Below, in pieces: positions 26,473 through 35,503 of a stretch of 64,000 nt of DNA (its first letter is position 1; the number at the start of each line of letters is the position of its first letter). Where the stretch lies: the NCBI RefSeq assembly GCF_029016285.1, contig NZ_CP091975.1:2604001-2668000 (forward strand), in the 5' to 3' direction. The position numbers and the translations under genes were made by a program. The stretch is from Vibrio sp. DW001 (GTDB taxonomy: Bacteria > Pseudomonadota > Gammaproteobacteria > Enterobacterales > Vibrionaceae). The notes beneath the pieces were generated by a model. That model was not told where the DNA came from. It was given only the letters and a program-made list of their open reading frames with translations, and ran no database searches.

Positions 26473-28843
26473 CACAAAAGTCCTCAAATACTTTCAAAAC
26501 AATCCTATAATCTTCATACTTTCCTAATTCGTCTTCTACAGTGAAAAATTCAAAATCTAAACTAATTGCCCCGTCCTTCAATAGATTTGAAATCAGTTCC
26601 TCTTCTTGTTTTGAATTATCAAAATCTTTGAACTCTGGACTTGTTGTATAATCCTCATTATCATATCGATTTGTAGCTTCACTCAAAGTTGCTATTTCTA
26701 GTGAATCTGTGTTGTATCTTAACTTTAAAACACTTCGTAATTTGTCAATCACTTCTATATCGCCATCTTTATATGACTCTCTAATATAATGAGCTTTAAT
26801 ACCATTCAGAACTCCACCCGTTGTTTTTTCAGTTATATAATTATATACATGTCTAATATCAGTATGACCCAACATATGACGTAGTGTTTCCAAACCACCA
26901 TTGTTTTTACTCCAGAAAAACACCATTGCAAAAAAACGTCTTAACTGGTGCGTACGAATATAGTATCTATATACCTGACCATCATCTTGAGTAATTATTT
27001 CTGTTTGGAAGTAATCACAGAAGTAATCTAGATATGAATTAATACCACATTGGTTTTTAGATGTAAAAAACGCCTTCATTGAAGTTGGGTTTACAGACAC
27101 TAAAAAATTATTAGTTTTATATTTTACGCCACATAACTCTAACAATCTCATTGCAAACGTTTTGTAGTTGTAAATTAATTTCGCCAAACTTCTCGGTATC
27201 GGTCTCGATAGAGAATCCTTTACTCTACCTTTTTTGGTATTAGTGCTAACACCTGATTTCTGATTTTGAAAATTTAAATAGTATTCAACATCTATATTTT
27301 CACTTAAATTGGGATTTGAGTCAGGGCTTAGACATGATTTTAAGTCCAAGTCTATGATCTCTGTTACTCTCCTTGCCATAAGAGCTCCAACCAACAAAAT
27401 CATAGAGCCAATCGAAACCCTGTATAAATCGATAAAACTATGATTATTCCTAATCGCGCTAAAATAGTTATTTCCAAGCGCTCGCTGTGTATCACCTGTA
27501 ATACTAAATTCTTTTACACCAAGGATCTTTACATCATCAAAAATATAGTCGGTCACAGCCCCCCTTCTATAAGCGAGCGTATTTCGATCATTTACACTTA
27601 CTTTTGTTGGCAAATTAAATATAACATTGTACATCGAATTAAATATACCATCAGAATTCTTCAAGGAGAAAGAAAATGCATCACCAATAGCTTTAAATAC
27701 AGTATTTACTGGTAATGTATTAAATCTACCTGCCGGTTTTGAATTGACTAATTCACGAATAATATTTAATTCTATCTTAGATAGTTCCTCAACCCGTACA
27801 TCATGATTATCAATTTTCAATTCTACACTAAACAAAAACCTCAAAGAATATAATAGATTATTTATCGCTCCAGAACCTCGAAATTCACTTTCAACTCTAA
27901 CATCTACAGCTTCAAACTCTTTTGTACTACAATCATCCGATTCATATAATAATAACTCTGGTGGGCTTATATACTTTGCATTGTTATATATACAATAGTT
28001 TGACTTCATATTCTCCAAGTCTGGATACTGCTTAAAAGTGTAGTTGTAATTATAATGTTTTCTTCCTTGGCCATAATAACCATTATTAAATAGCCAACAA
28101 CGGGATTTCCTTATGTCTAGTTCCGTCATATGTAGGCATTTATCGGTTGAGCAAATTGGCGGAAATCGTTTTTCAAATACATTCAAATCAGCCTCACTAA
28201 CACTTAAAGCCGATTCCTTTAGAAGACTGCTAACATCCGAATAGAAATTATAACGACTACCAATATACTTCCCCATTCCATAATCAACTAAAACAGCCTT
28301 GCAGAAATCTTCATTTACAGATGACATATGACGCTCACAAAGATTCAAGCTTTTCTGGTGATAGAGTATTGAGTCAATCCAGCTAGCTATAGCGCGGACA
28401 TATATATATAATGTTCCGCCAGAATATTGCTTTCCACCTGTGTACATTGAATTGAAAGGAACTAATAACCACCACTTAAAAATATCCAATAACTTGCTAT
28501 GCTTTGGACTCGTTAACATTTGGCCATCATACATTATAACATTAAAATCTAAAGTTAACTTATTTACCCCTTTTTCTTGAAATCGAATATCCCATTTATC
28601 ACTACTAATATCGCTATCATTAGAAAAGTATTGCGATAAACACACATCATTATAAGATTTAACAACCGGGGTCAAAATTTTTTGCTGTAACTTTACTAGT
28701 AACTCGGTACTTAAACTCCCACTTTTGGAAACCCCCCTAAATCTAGATAATTCATCGTCAGTCATACTATAGATTGTCAACTTCTCATCCAAAATTGAAC
28801 TAATAAGTTCATTTTCATTATTACCATTGATTTGCTCAGTCAT
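26462..28843 (-). CDS. Large tyrosine recombinase (second gene of quartet)
   Basis: The 793-aa protein starts at the ATG at 28843, inside the stop region of the 1000-aa gene (8-bp overlap). The first 380 residues have no recognisable family. The C-terminal catalytic domain has Arg in ALMARRVTEIIDLDL, the box-II core RTHQLRRFFAMVFFW (about residue 630), LRHMLGHTDIRHVYNYI with the distal His and the candidate nucleophilic Tyr. A charged tail of about 120 residues follows. Probably active. It may act with the 466-aa recombinase on asymmetric ends. Confidence 0.8.
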   Translation of the reverse strand: MTEQINGNNENELISSILDEKLTIYSMTDDELSRFRGVSKSGSLSTELLVKLQQKILTPVVKSYNDVCLSQYFSNDSDISSDKWDIRFQEKGVNKLTLDFNVIMYDGQMLTSPKHSKLLDIFKWWLLVPFNSMYTGGKQYSGGTLYIYVRAIASWIDSILYHQKSLNLCERHMSSVNEDFCKAVLVDYGMGKYIGSRYNFYSDVSSLLKESALSVSEADLNVFEKRFPPICSTDKCLHMTELDIRKSRCWLFNNGYYGQGRKHYNYNYTFKQYPDLENMKSNYCIYNNAKYISPPELLLYESDDCSTKEFEAVDVRVESEFRGSGAINNLLYSLRFLFSVELKIDNHDVRVEELSKIELNIIRELVNSKPAGRFNTLPVNTVFKAIGDAFSFSLKNSDGIFNSMYNVIFNLPTKVSVNDRNTLAYRRGAVTDYIFDDVKILGVKEFSITGDTQRALGNNYFSAIRNNHSFIDLYRVSIGSMILLVGALMARRVTEIIDLDLKSCLSPDSNPNLSENIDVEYYLNFQNQKSGVSTNTKKGRVKDSLSRPIPRSLAKLIYNYKTFAMRLLELCGVKYKTNNFLVSVNPTSMKAFFTSKNQCGINSYLDYFCDYFQTEIITQDDGQVYRYYIRTHQLRRFFAMVFFWSKNNGGLETLRHMLGHTDIRHVYNYITEKTTGGVLNGIKAHYIRESYKDGDIEVIDKLRSVLKLRYNTDSLEIATLSEATNRYDNEDYTTSPEFKDFDNSKQEEELISNLLKDGAISLDFEFFTVEDELGKYEDYRIVLKVFEDFCDGK

Positions 28844-31838
28844 TAATATCACCCTTTAACATTACCAATTCTTCTATTAATAGTCGTTTTGGCAACGGGT
28901 TGTTTTTAGCCAATTCATAGTAGTCTTTTATATCTCTTGAAATACTCGACGACGCTAAAGAAATAGAGCACAATATAAATTTTGCTAATTCATACCAGTT
29001 CATAGCTTTTTCTGTTAAGGCCTTTTCCTTAGGTAATTCATCTCCAACGCTAAGGATCAAGATTAAAACCTGTAAGATAGCGACATTAAGTGTAAATGTT
29101 ACCAAATCAGATTTATTGCAATCAATATTTTCACTACTTCCATTATCTAGCAAGTTAATCGGAAAATCACCAAATCCATGGTTATTTAAAAACTCTTCAA
29201 TATTCAACTTATCCACATCAATCGCTTGATATAAAAGATCTGACTCTTTCATACATTCAAAAATAATTGAGTTTTGAAATTGCCTTATCCACCTATTCAT
29301 AAAGTATTCCTGCAACTCCTTCGGCAAATACGAGTCTATTAGAACTGGCCTATACTCCTTATGACCTAGCGCTTCTGCCATTGCTTTTAGACTTCTGGTT
29401 TTTAGATACACTGAAACAGCTACCGTGCTTCTAATCCTTCGTAATGTAACGTTCCTACTAATACTTTTAGCAATATCTTCTGAATATTGGTCAATACCAT
29501 CAATTTCTTGCGGAGCGTTATAGATACCTCTTAGACTCTCCGCTGTTTTGCACTCATACATACCAGGGTTTGCGTATAGTCTTTTTACTCTTCTAGGTTC
29601 AATTACTACTGTTTCTACACTCAATAACATATATCTTGCTTGAAGGTCGCCTTTTTCTTCTAAGTAATTTCGACACAACTTAGTAATACGAAGAAGTACT
29701 TCTACAACATATTTACTTCTTTCATTTAATTGTATCGTTTGTTCAGACAAATCCGCTCCACGACGGTTCTTATATGAAGAGATAAACCAATCACCATCAC
29801 TTTCGAAAAAACCAACATTTCTACCTTTAACATCTCTATACTCCCAATTTTCAAGCCAAGAAGGTGTAATAATTGGGTGTTCAGCCACTAACAGCGCCAG
29901 GAAGGGGTATAGAACCTTGGTCGTTGGTAATACCAAAAATTTGGTTAGTTTTTCAGATTGGTTCAAACACCCTAAAAATGCAGGGTAATCTCCATTTCGC
30001 TTACCTTTTTGATTAAATGTATAGTGAAAAAAAGTTGCTAATAAGTTTTCTGGTGCTGAAAATCCAATTTCAAATTTAGGCTCAACATGAACATGTTTAA
30101 CAGCACCATTTTTCCTCATAATTTCAAAGTTTTTGTATCGACGCTGAGTATCATTTATTTTCTCCAATAGTTTGTTGCTTTCATTTCTGTTCAAAATATT
30201 ACTATCTTTAATTTCAACAATGTATTTGGTAGGAATTTTCTTGGGCTTACCAATGGGGTAACTACAATATAAAACCATATATATCGAATCAGGATTGTTT
30301 TTACCTTGCAGCCAACCCCTAGATATTGCTGTAATATTAAATATACCTTCTACAGCCTGCTTAGTGACTTTATTTAGAATAACATCCTTATTGATCGAGC
30401 TTATTATATACTTACCATCTTTCTCTAGGAATATCTCTGACTCACTATTTAGATATCTCCACTCACTTAACCAAAGTGGTGTAATTTCTGGGTGCTCGAG
30501 CATCAGAATAGTTATAAAAGGAGCTAGAGTTTCTAATAAAGGGGTACAAATTAAGCCAGCAAGATCACCAGCTTTACCTTTCCATCTTAAAAAATTCAAA
30601 TATTCACTAGGCTTACATGGTGAATCATAAGAATAATATGAAAATGTCGCACATGTATTTTCAGGATACGAAGGTCCTAAATTCACTACAGGTTGAGTAC
30701 ATTCATGTTTAATTATGCCTTGGGATGAAAGTTTCTCACAATTGCTGTACTGACTGTCAACTTCTTGAATAGCTATTTTTGATGATTCAGCTACATGCGC
30801 TAAATCTCTTGAGACGCACTTCAGCAACTGAGCCATCGCTTCATCATCAGATATATGTAGTGGTAGGTTTGTTATCAGTGTTTCACTTATGCCAATATCA
30901 TGCTTAATTGGTAGTCTATGTGCTTTTTTTCTACGTGTTTTAATAATGTTTGAAGAAAACTTTGGGGTGAACCACGGTACAGCTGGCATAGGGAACATAC
31001 CGGAATCGATAAAGACCAACTTAAAATACGTCTCAGCTAATGACCAGTTTGAGTGAAAACTCTCTATACTTAGGTCATTGTTAATGGCATCAATTAAAAT
31101 AGAGTTATATACTAGCTGTACTGTATAATATTGATTTCTTGCTGACAACGCATTATATACATCATCTAAACTTGAATATCGCTCTATAATTACATCCCAA
31201 AACTTTAATATATAAACTCTAGTTGATCTCCAAGAAGCACTATTTTTGGAACCAGCTACTTTACTCCAAGATTCATATACTTTTGATGTAAATGGGCCTC
31301 CATAAGAATAAAATATTGCGCTCAAATCTAGACTAACTCTTCCTCCATCTTGCCCTACAATGATATAACCCTTGTAAACACGTAGTTTATCCTTGTTTAG
31401 GGATAATGACCTATATGTTTCTATTGATGAGATTGAGTATTGATCATCTAAGCTCGTGGTAAACTTTACTTGCTCAAAATTGACATTACTTTGCTTGGCC
31501 CAACATTCAAATAAAGTTGATGCTTTGTTACACAGTTCCCTAATTCTTGCATTTGAATTTTGGTCTTCACAAATAATCATTCCAGTTAGCGATTTGAATA
31601 GTTTAGCTAACCCTTTTTCAGTATTAAGTTCATGTAATAACGACGCACCAACTACAGAGTTGGGAGATAGATCTAAGCAATCAACTAACAACGCAAGATA
31701 TGTTTGAATTGGACCTATTTCATACTTATTATTGCCAGCAATATGGCATTTTTTTGCACATGATAAGATTTCTGCCTTTAGGCTTTCATCTATCACCGAT
31801 GTGATAAACTTGTTTTCTTTTAGTTCTCTTGTTTTCAT
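28836..31838 (-). CDS. 1000-aa divergent recombinase-like protein with internal repeat
   Basis: First gene of the quartet operon. Residues 795-840 carry a degenerate tyrosine-recombinase core: NVTLRRIRSTVAVSVY (the usual His before LRR is absent), AEALGHKEYR and DSYLPKEL with a possible Tyr837. The first catalytic Arg block is not visible, so the protein may be structural. Residues 377-535 and 581-751 are an internal duplication: PENTCATFSYYSY against PENLLATFFHYTF, and LEHPEITPLWLSEWRY against AEHPIITPSWLENWEY. Residues 911-930 are hydrophobic. No close family can be named; part of the mobile element's recombination machinery. Confidence 0.7.
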   Translation of the reverse strand: MKTRELKENKFITSVIDESLKAEILSCAKKCHIAGNNKYEIGPIQTYLALLVDCLDLSPNSVVGASLLHELNTEKGLAKLFKSLTGMIICEDQNSNARIRELCNKASTLFECWAKQSNVNFEQVKFTTSLDDQYSISSIETYRSLSLNKDKLRVYKGYIIVGQDGGRVSLDLSAIFYSYGGPFTSKVYESWSKVAGSKNSASWRSTRVYILKFWDVIIERYSSLDDVYNALSARNQYYTVQLVYNSILIDAINNDLSIESFHSNWSLAETYFKLVFIDSGMFPMPAVPWFTPKFSSNIIKTRRKKAHRLPIKHDIGISETLITNLPLHISDDEAMAQLLKCVSRDLAHVAESSKIAIQEVDSQYSNCEKLSSQGIIKHECTQPVVNLGPSYPENTCATFSYYSYDSPCKPSEYLNFLRWKGKAGDLAGLICTPLLETLAPFITILMLEHPEITPLWLSEWRYLNSESEIFLEKDGKYIISSINKDVILNKVTKQAVEGIFNITAISRGWLQGKNNPDSIYMVLYCSYPIGKPKKIPTKYIVEIKDSNILNRNESNKLLEKINDTQRRYKNFEIMRKNGAVKHVHVEPKFEIGFSAPENLLATFFHYTFNQKGKRNGDYPAFLGCLNQSEKLTKFLVLPTTKVLYPFLALLVAEHPIITPSWLENWEYRDVKGRNVGFFESDGDWFISSYKNRRGADLSEQTIQLNERSKYVVEVLLRITKLCRNYLEEKGDLQARYMLLSVETVVIEPRRVKRLYANPGMYECKTAESLRGIYNAPQEIDGIDQYSEDIAKSISRNVTLRRIRSTVAVSVYLKTRSLKAMAEALGHKEYRPVLIDSYLPKELQEYFMNRWIRQFQNSIIFECMKESDLLYQAIDVDKLNIEEFLNNHGFGDFPINLLDNGSSENIDCNKSDLVTFTLNVAILQVLILILSVGDELPKEKALTEKAMNWYELAKFILCSISLASSSISRDIKDYYELAKNNPLPKRLLIEELVMLKGDIND

Positions 31839-31900
31839 TACTACTGAACCTTCATATCTTCAGGTTATTCATAATGACAAACTAGAGTAATATCAGCCTT

Positions 31901-31924
31901 ATTGTCAAGCCATTATTTGACAAT
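31901..31924. promoter_or_regulatory. Inverted repeat ATTGTCAA n8 TTGACAAT
   Basis: A perfect 8-bp dyad 63-86 bp upstream of the quartet operon. A further TTGACAAA copy lies near 31974 and ATGACAAA near 31875. The repeated TGACAA core suggests either a repressor operator or recombinase arm-binding sites at the element end. Confidence 0.45.
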
Positions 31925-32440
31925 TAATAACTATATAACAACAACTTACAACTTAAATACATAACGTTTTGACAAATTTTCATTAAGGGATAATGTCATT
32001 ATCAATTCTAATAGCTACCGTTGAGTTCTATTGTTTTGGATAGTTCGTCGTTGATGACTAAGCCAAAAAACGAATCTCTTACGTTGACAACAAAATAAAA
32101 GGTAGCGAATGGAGAATGTATATATAAACTGATGATGAGGCCTTTCCAGCTAGCTCTACCTCATAATTTTCGCGACCTAGCAATGTATGTATTCAAATTA
32201 TCAGTGGATTACTCATCATTATGAAGTGGCTGTAAAGTCTAAGTCGCGAAGTGTGCATGAAGATTTGAAAACCCCGGCGATATACAATAAGCCTTCTTCT
32301 TTATCAGCAATATGTATGTGTCGGCGGACAATAGAGTTTGATCGATAATGGTTTAACCTAGCCTAAGAATTGAGCTGTCGCGTAGTAATGTTTGATCTTT
32401 ATTGCTACTTATGATCAAGGTTACCCATCATTCGAGAACA

Positions 32441-32469
32441 ATATAGATTGATCACATATAGATTGATCA
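32441..32469. repeat. Tandem 15-bp repeat ATATAGATTGATCA(C)
   Basis: ATATAGATTGATCA occurs at 32441-32454 and again at 32456-32469, in direct orientation. Two-copy tandem repeats next to an island end may be att-related or simple expansion. TTGATCA cores recur nearby (32339, 32477). Confidence 0.45.
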
Positions 32470-32743
32470 ATTTCAAACACGTTTTTGGACAACTCTGTGT
32501 TATATGACTTGCTAAATTAGCACTCAAAGGATTAATTAAAGTAATACAAAGTTAAGAATTAGAACGCTAATTACATTCACCCACCGCGCTATCGTGTTTG
32601 ATCTTGGGTATCCTATAAACATCAAACAACACCTCAGATAAAGTTGCGACGCTGGAGTTTTTGTTTTGATAAATGTTTCGAAAAGAGAGTCAGGATTGAG
32701 TCTGTCATCGTGTCGATTAAAAGCTTTTTGGTTTTTCATTTTT

Positions 32744-32761
32744 GTTATATTATAACATAAC
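32744..32761. promoter_or_regulatory. Zur box upstream of DUF1007-NicO operon
   Basis: GTTATATTATAACATAAC is a near-perfect 18-bp palindrome (one mismatch) matching the gamma-proteobacterial Zur consensus core (GTTATA-n-TATAAC). It lies 60 bp before the first gene. Predicted to be bound by Zur-Zn under zinc sufficiency. Confidence 0.8.
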
Positions 32762-32820
32762 AATCGATAATCAATCGCATTAAGAGGCACACCATTATCC
32801 TGTTAAGACAGAGCGTCTAT

Positions 32821-33540
32821 TTGTTTAGACGAATAAATAGATCTATTACAGATACCTTAAACTTGATTTTTAACTGTAGTTTTTCTCCACTTCAGCTTTG
32901 CCGGTTTAGCTCGCTTTGCGTATTAGCAAGCTTATTTACACCTTCGACCCAGGCTCACCCGCACTCCTGGGTTACTATGAAGACTCACATCGAAGGTACG
33001 GATAGTATTATCACGGGCTTTAGAATGGAGTGGTCGTTTGATGCCATGACATCGGCTTATATGCTTGATGGAGAAGATACTTCTTCCAAAAACGAGCAAG
33101 AAACCCTACATAATGTTGCGGTTTCAGTATTAAAAAACATGCTCTACGAACACTACTTCACCTATTTTTATGATGGTGATACACCAATCAGATACAAGGT
33201 TGCTCAAAACGAAAAACTAACACGTGACAGAGCAAAATTAGTGCTTAGCTTCGAACTGCCTTTATCTAAACCGAAACCAATTACCAAAGATACATTGCGT
33301 CTGCTGATTTTCGAGCCGAGCTATTATGTGGATATGACTTGGAATTCGATAAATGATGTTGTCCTATCAGAGGACCTTGCTCGTGATTGTCAGATAGCGC
33401 TCATTGAACCAACTCCAACGTTAGAACAGATGACTTACGCCATGTCTTTGCCAGCAAAAGCTGACCCAGATAATGCGTTGGGACAACTCTTTACTCAAAC
33501 GGTACAGATTCATTGCACGAATATAGCCGCCGACAAATAA
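32821..33540 (+). CDS. DUF1007 periplasmic protein, Zur-controlled
   Basis: The frame encodes 239 residues with a signal-like region (SLCVLASLFTPSTQA) followed by HPHSWVTMKTHIEG, the DUF1007 start. No ATG precedes the mature part; a TTG at 32821 is taken, and another TTG near 32863 is possible. The mature N-terminus with His-Pro-His and acidic patches could bind a metal. DUF1007 genes are habitually paired with NicO-type transporters, as here (20-bp gap). With the Zur box it probably helps zinc (or nickel/cobalt) movement across the inner membrane. Confidence 0.75.
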   Translation: MFRRINRSITDTLNLIFNCSFSPLQLCRFSSLCVLASLFTPSTQAHPHSWVTMKTHIEGTDSIITGFRMEWSFDAMTSAYMLDGEDTSSKNEQETLHNVAVSVLKNMLYEHYFTYFYDGDTPIRYKVAQNEKLTRDRAKLVLSFELPLSKPKPITKDTLRLLIFEPSYYVDMTWNSINDVVLSEDLARDCQIALIEPTPTLEQMTYAMSLPAKADPDNALGQLFTQTVQIHCTNIAADK

Positions 33541-33560
33541 CGCTTCGTTAACGAAAACGG

Positions 33561-34667
33561 ATGACCATGAAATTGAACTCGATGCAAAATAAAACGAGCA
33601 ACACCAAGCCTTATAAACGAAACAGGTATGTAGCCATAATTGTCTCACTCGTTTTGATCGTTAGCCTATATCAGCTATGGATAGTTTGGCCGATGTTGGT
33701 TATCAAGAGTATATCGTGGCAACGAGAGGTAAATGCTCTACTAGCCGATCTATTATACGACGCAAAAACAAATCCACTTATCGCTGGTGCGTACTTAGCT
33801 GGAGTCAGTTTTTTATATGGCATGCTCCATTCATTAGGTCCTGGGCACGGAAAAGTGATAGTGACAACGTATTTAGCGACACATCCGACGAAGGTGAAGT
33901 CCAGCTTAATATTGACCGTAGTTTCGGCCATGTGTCAGGCCTTAGTAGCAGTTGTATTGGTAAGCGTTCTACTATGGTGTTTTAGCGCTTCAATGCAAAC
34001 AGTTAATCTCAAAGCCACGTTCTTTGTATCTCTGAGCTTTGCCTTGGTAGCGGTGCTTGGTGGGTTAATATGTTGGAAGGCTGTAAAACAACTTTATCGT
34101 TCAATTTCCCCCACAAGACTAAAGGTTACCACTCTCATGCAGGTAAATGCACAAGAAGACGATAGAGTTTTCTCGTTAAAATCTCCCTTTCATCACTCTT
34201 CAAACCTAAATCCCGGAATTAACGCTAACGCGGTCGAAAGTCACCATATACATCATGATGAATGTGGTTGCGGTCATAAGCATGTCGTTGACGCTGAAGC
34301 GATTAATCGTGCCTCTACCTGGAAAGAATATATTGGCATTGTAGCCACTATCGGAATAAGGCCCTGCACTGGCGCTATCATGGTACTTTTATTTGCTAAT
34401 ATGGTCGATTTATATTGGATGGGCGTAATTAGCGCAGTAGTGATGGCAGCAGGGACAGCGCTGACAACGTCGATCATTGCAATAATGACTCTCGCTGGAA
34501 AACACCTAATAAAACGTTATCTGGTAACAGAGAAAAGTAGCCGCCAAGCAAGTTGGAAACTGGCAGGCTACTCTCTTCAACTTTTTGCTGGTTTATTGCT
34601 AATCGTATTCGGTCTGTTATTTATGGGCAGCCAAGATTTTGGTATTTCCCCAATGTTTTCGGTATAA
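33561..34667 (+). CDS. NicO-family metal transporter (RcnA-like)
   Basis: The 368-aa membrane protein has about seven hydrophobic segments. FLYGMLHSLGPGHGKVIVTTYLATH holds the NiCoT/NicO H-x4-D/GHGK signature, and GIRPCTGAIMVLLFANM is the second conserved block. Between them a His-rich cytoplasmic/periplasmic loop (SHHIHHDECGCGHKHV) likely binds metal. The family mostly exports Ni/Co; location in a Zur operon with DUF1007 points to zinc homeostasis, possibly import. The ATG at 33567 is an equally good start. Confidence 0.82.
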   Translation: MTMKLNSMQNKTSNTKPYKRNRYVAIIVSLVLIVSLYQLWIVWPMLVIKSISWQREVNALLADLLYDAKTNPLIAGAYLAGVSFLYGMLHSLGPGHGKVIVTTYLATHPTKVKSSLILTVVSAMCQALVAVVLVSVLLWCFSASMQTVNLKATFFVSLSFALVAVLGGLICWKAVKQLYRSISPTRLKVTTLMQVNAQEDDRVFSLKSPFHHSSNLNPGINANAVESHHIHHDECGCGHKHVVDAEAINRASTWKEYIGIVATIGIRPCTGAIMVLLFANMVDLYWMGVISAVVMAAGTALTTSIIAIMTLAGKHLIKRYLVTEKSSRQASWKLAGYSLQLFAGLLLIVFGLLFMGSQDFGISPMFSV

Positions 34668-34687
34668 AGTTCAAAATAAGAAAATAT

Positions 34688-34721
34688 AAGTTAAGAACCC
34701 GTTTAAAAGGGTTCTTAACTT
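34688..34721. terminator. Bidirectional terminator between convergent operons
   Basis: AAGTTAAGAACCC and GGGTTCTTAACTT form a perfect 13-bp stem with an 8-base loop. The right arm overlaps the final codons of the COG0523 gene. It separates the NicO transcript from the convergent znuCB operon. Confidence 0.75.
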
Positions 34722-35503
34722 ACTAAACACTCAAGTAATTTGTGCTCTATTACTGAATTGATAGAGTCTGAAATTATTTCGATACGACTCTCTACACAAT
34801 CATCTAATTTTACTTCTGTTAAGCCATCTTCAGTTAGGTTGAATCCAAACACCCCATCAGGCGTAATAAATACGGCCTTTATGCGCTCTACTTTTAGCTC
34901 TATGAGAAAATGATGTAGACGTTGACGATCAAAATGTTTATCTGGCGCGAAGCGCCAACCAATACTTTCAAACCCTTCTTCGTTATTTGTTGCCCTAACG
35001 ATGCCGCTTTCTGGCATAGGTAATTCGGAAGCAAGTGGTTTTCTTCTATGATGGTGATGATGTGGACGCTGCTTAGCGTTTGTTTCGCCCTCTAGTTCCG
35101 CGATATTGATCGTACCATGCTTCGCGAATATCAACTTGGCATTAAGAGCGCCTATTCCATCTACGTATTCTTCTAACCTTGACTTATCAGCATCTACATA
35201 GAGATCAAGCTTATTGCCAACAACTGTATCGGCTATTGCAATTTGCATTGGTAACCCTGCTGCACAACACATGCAACCACCCGGAACTTCTCGGATAAAC
35301 ACATGTTTCGGCTCATTGTTGTGACCCTGTAATAAGCTGCCATCAACACCGATTTCACCAAACTCATTAACCAACACGGCCCAACGTTCGTTAGCAGGTT
35401 TGCTCTCCAGCAGTTTAAGAATAGCGGTAGTTTTCCCCACTCCAAGAAAACCGGTAATGATATTGGTCGGTACCGCCAATATAGGTACGCTATCAAAGCT
35501 CAT
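34715..35503 (-). CDS. COG0523 GTPase, apparently internally deleted
   Basis: The 262-aa protein starts like a CobW/ZigA-type zinc metallochaperone: Walker A GFLGVGKTT (18-26), NEFGEIGVDGSLL and the metal site GGCMCCAAG (76-83). It then jumps from GLPMQIAIADTVV directly to NKLDL (97-101). Normal members have about 70-90 residues between CxCC and the NKxD motif, including the EPxG and switch II strands; these are absent. A His-rich stretch (PHHHHHRRK) and the C-terminal CobW_C domain remain. It ends the Zur operon. It may be a non-functional or altered chaperone. Confidence 0.75.
   Translation of the reverse strand: MSFDSVPILAVPTNIITGFLGVGKTTAILKLLESKPANERWAVLVNEFGEIGVDGSLLQGHNNEPKHVFIREVPGGCMCCAAGLPMQIAIADTVVGNKLDLYVDADKSRLEEYVDGIGALNAKLIFAKHGTINIAELEGETNAKQRPHHHHHRRKPLASELPMPESGIVRATNNEEGFESIGWRFAPDKHFDRQRLHHFLIELKVERIKAVFITPDGVFGFNLTEDGLTEVKLDDCVESRIEIISDSINSVIEHKLLECLVS

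Larger units (their letters stand above)
31839..32820. other. Island edge: 980-bp non-coding AT-rich region
   Basis: Contains the presumed promoter of the recombinase quartet, the IR ATTGTCAA-8-TTGACAAT at 31901-31924, the palindrome GATAATGTCATTATC at 31989-32003, a tandem 15-bp repeat at 32441-32469 and the Zur box at 32744-32761. No convincing gene: the 84-codon minus frame at 32536-32790 has no ribosome site and covers the Zur box. The island/chromosome junction probably lies in here. Confidence 0.5.

Noticed and set aside
32441..32469. Tandem repeat as a CRISPR or integration-host element
   Set aside because: Only two copies, 15 bp apart, without spacers.
32536..32790. Minus-strand 84-codon frame
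   Set aside because: It covers the Zur box, lacks a ribosome site and has no recognisable domain.
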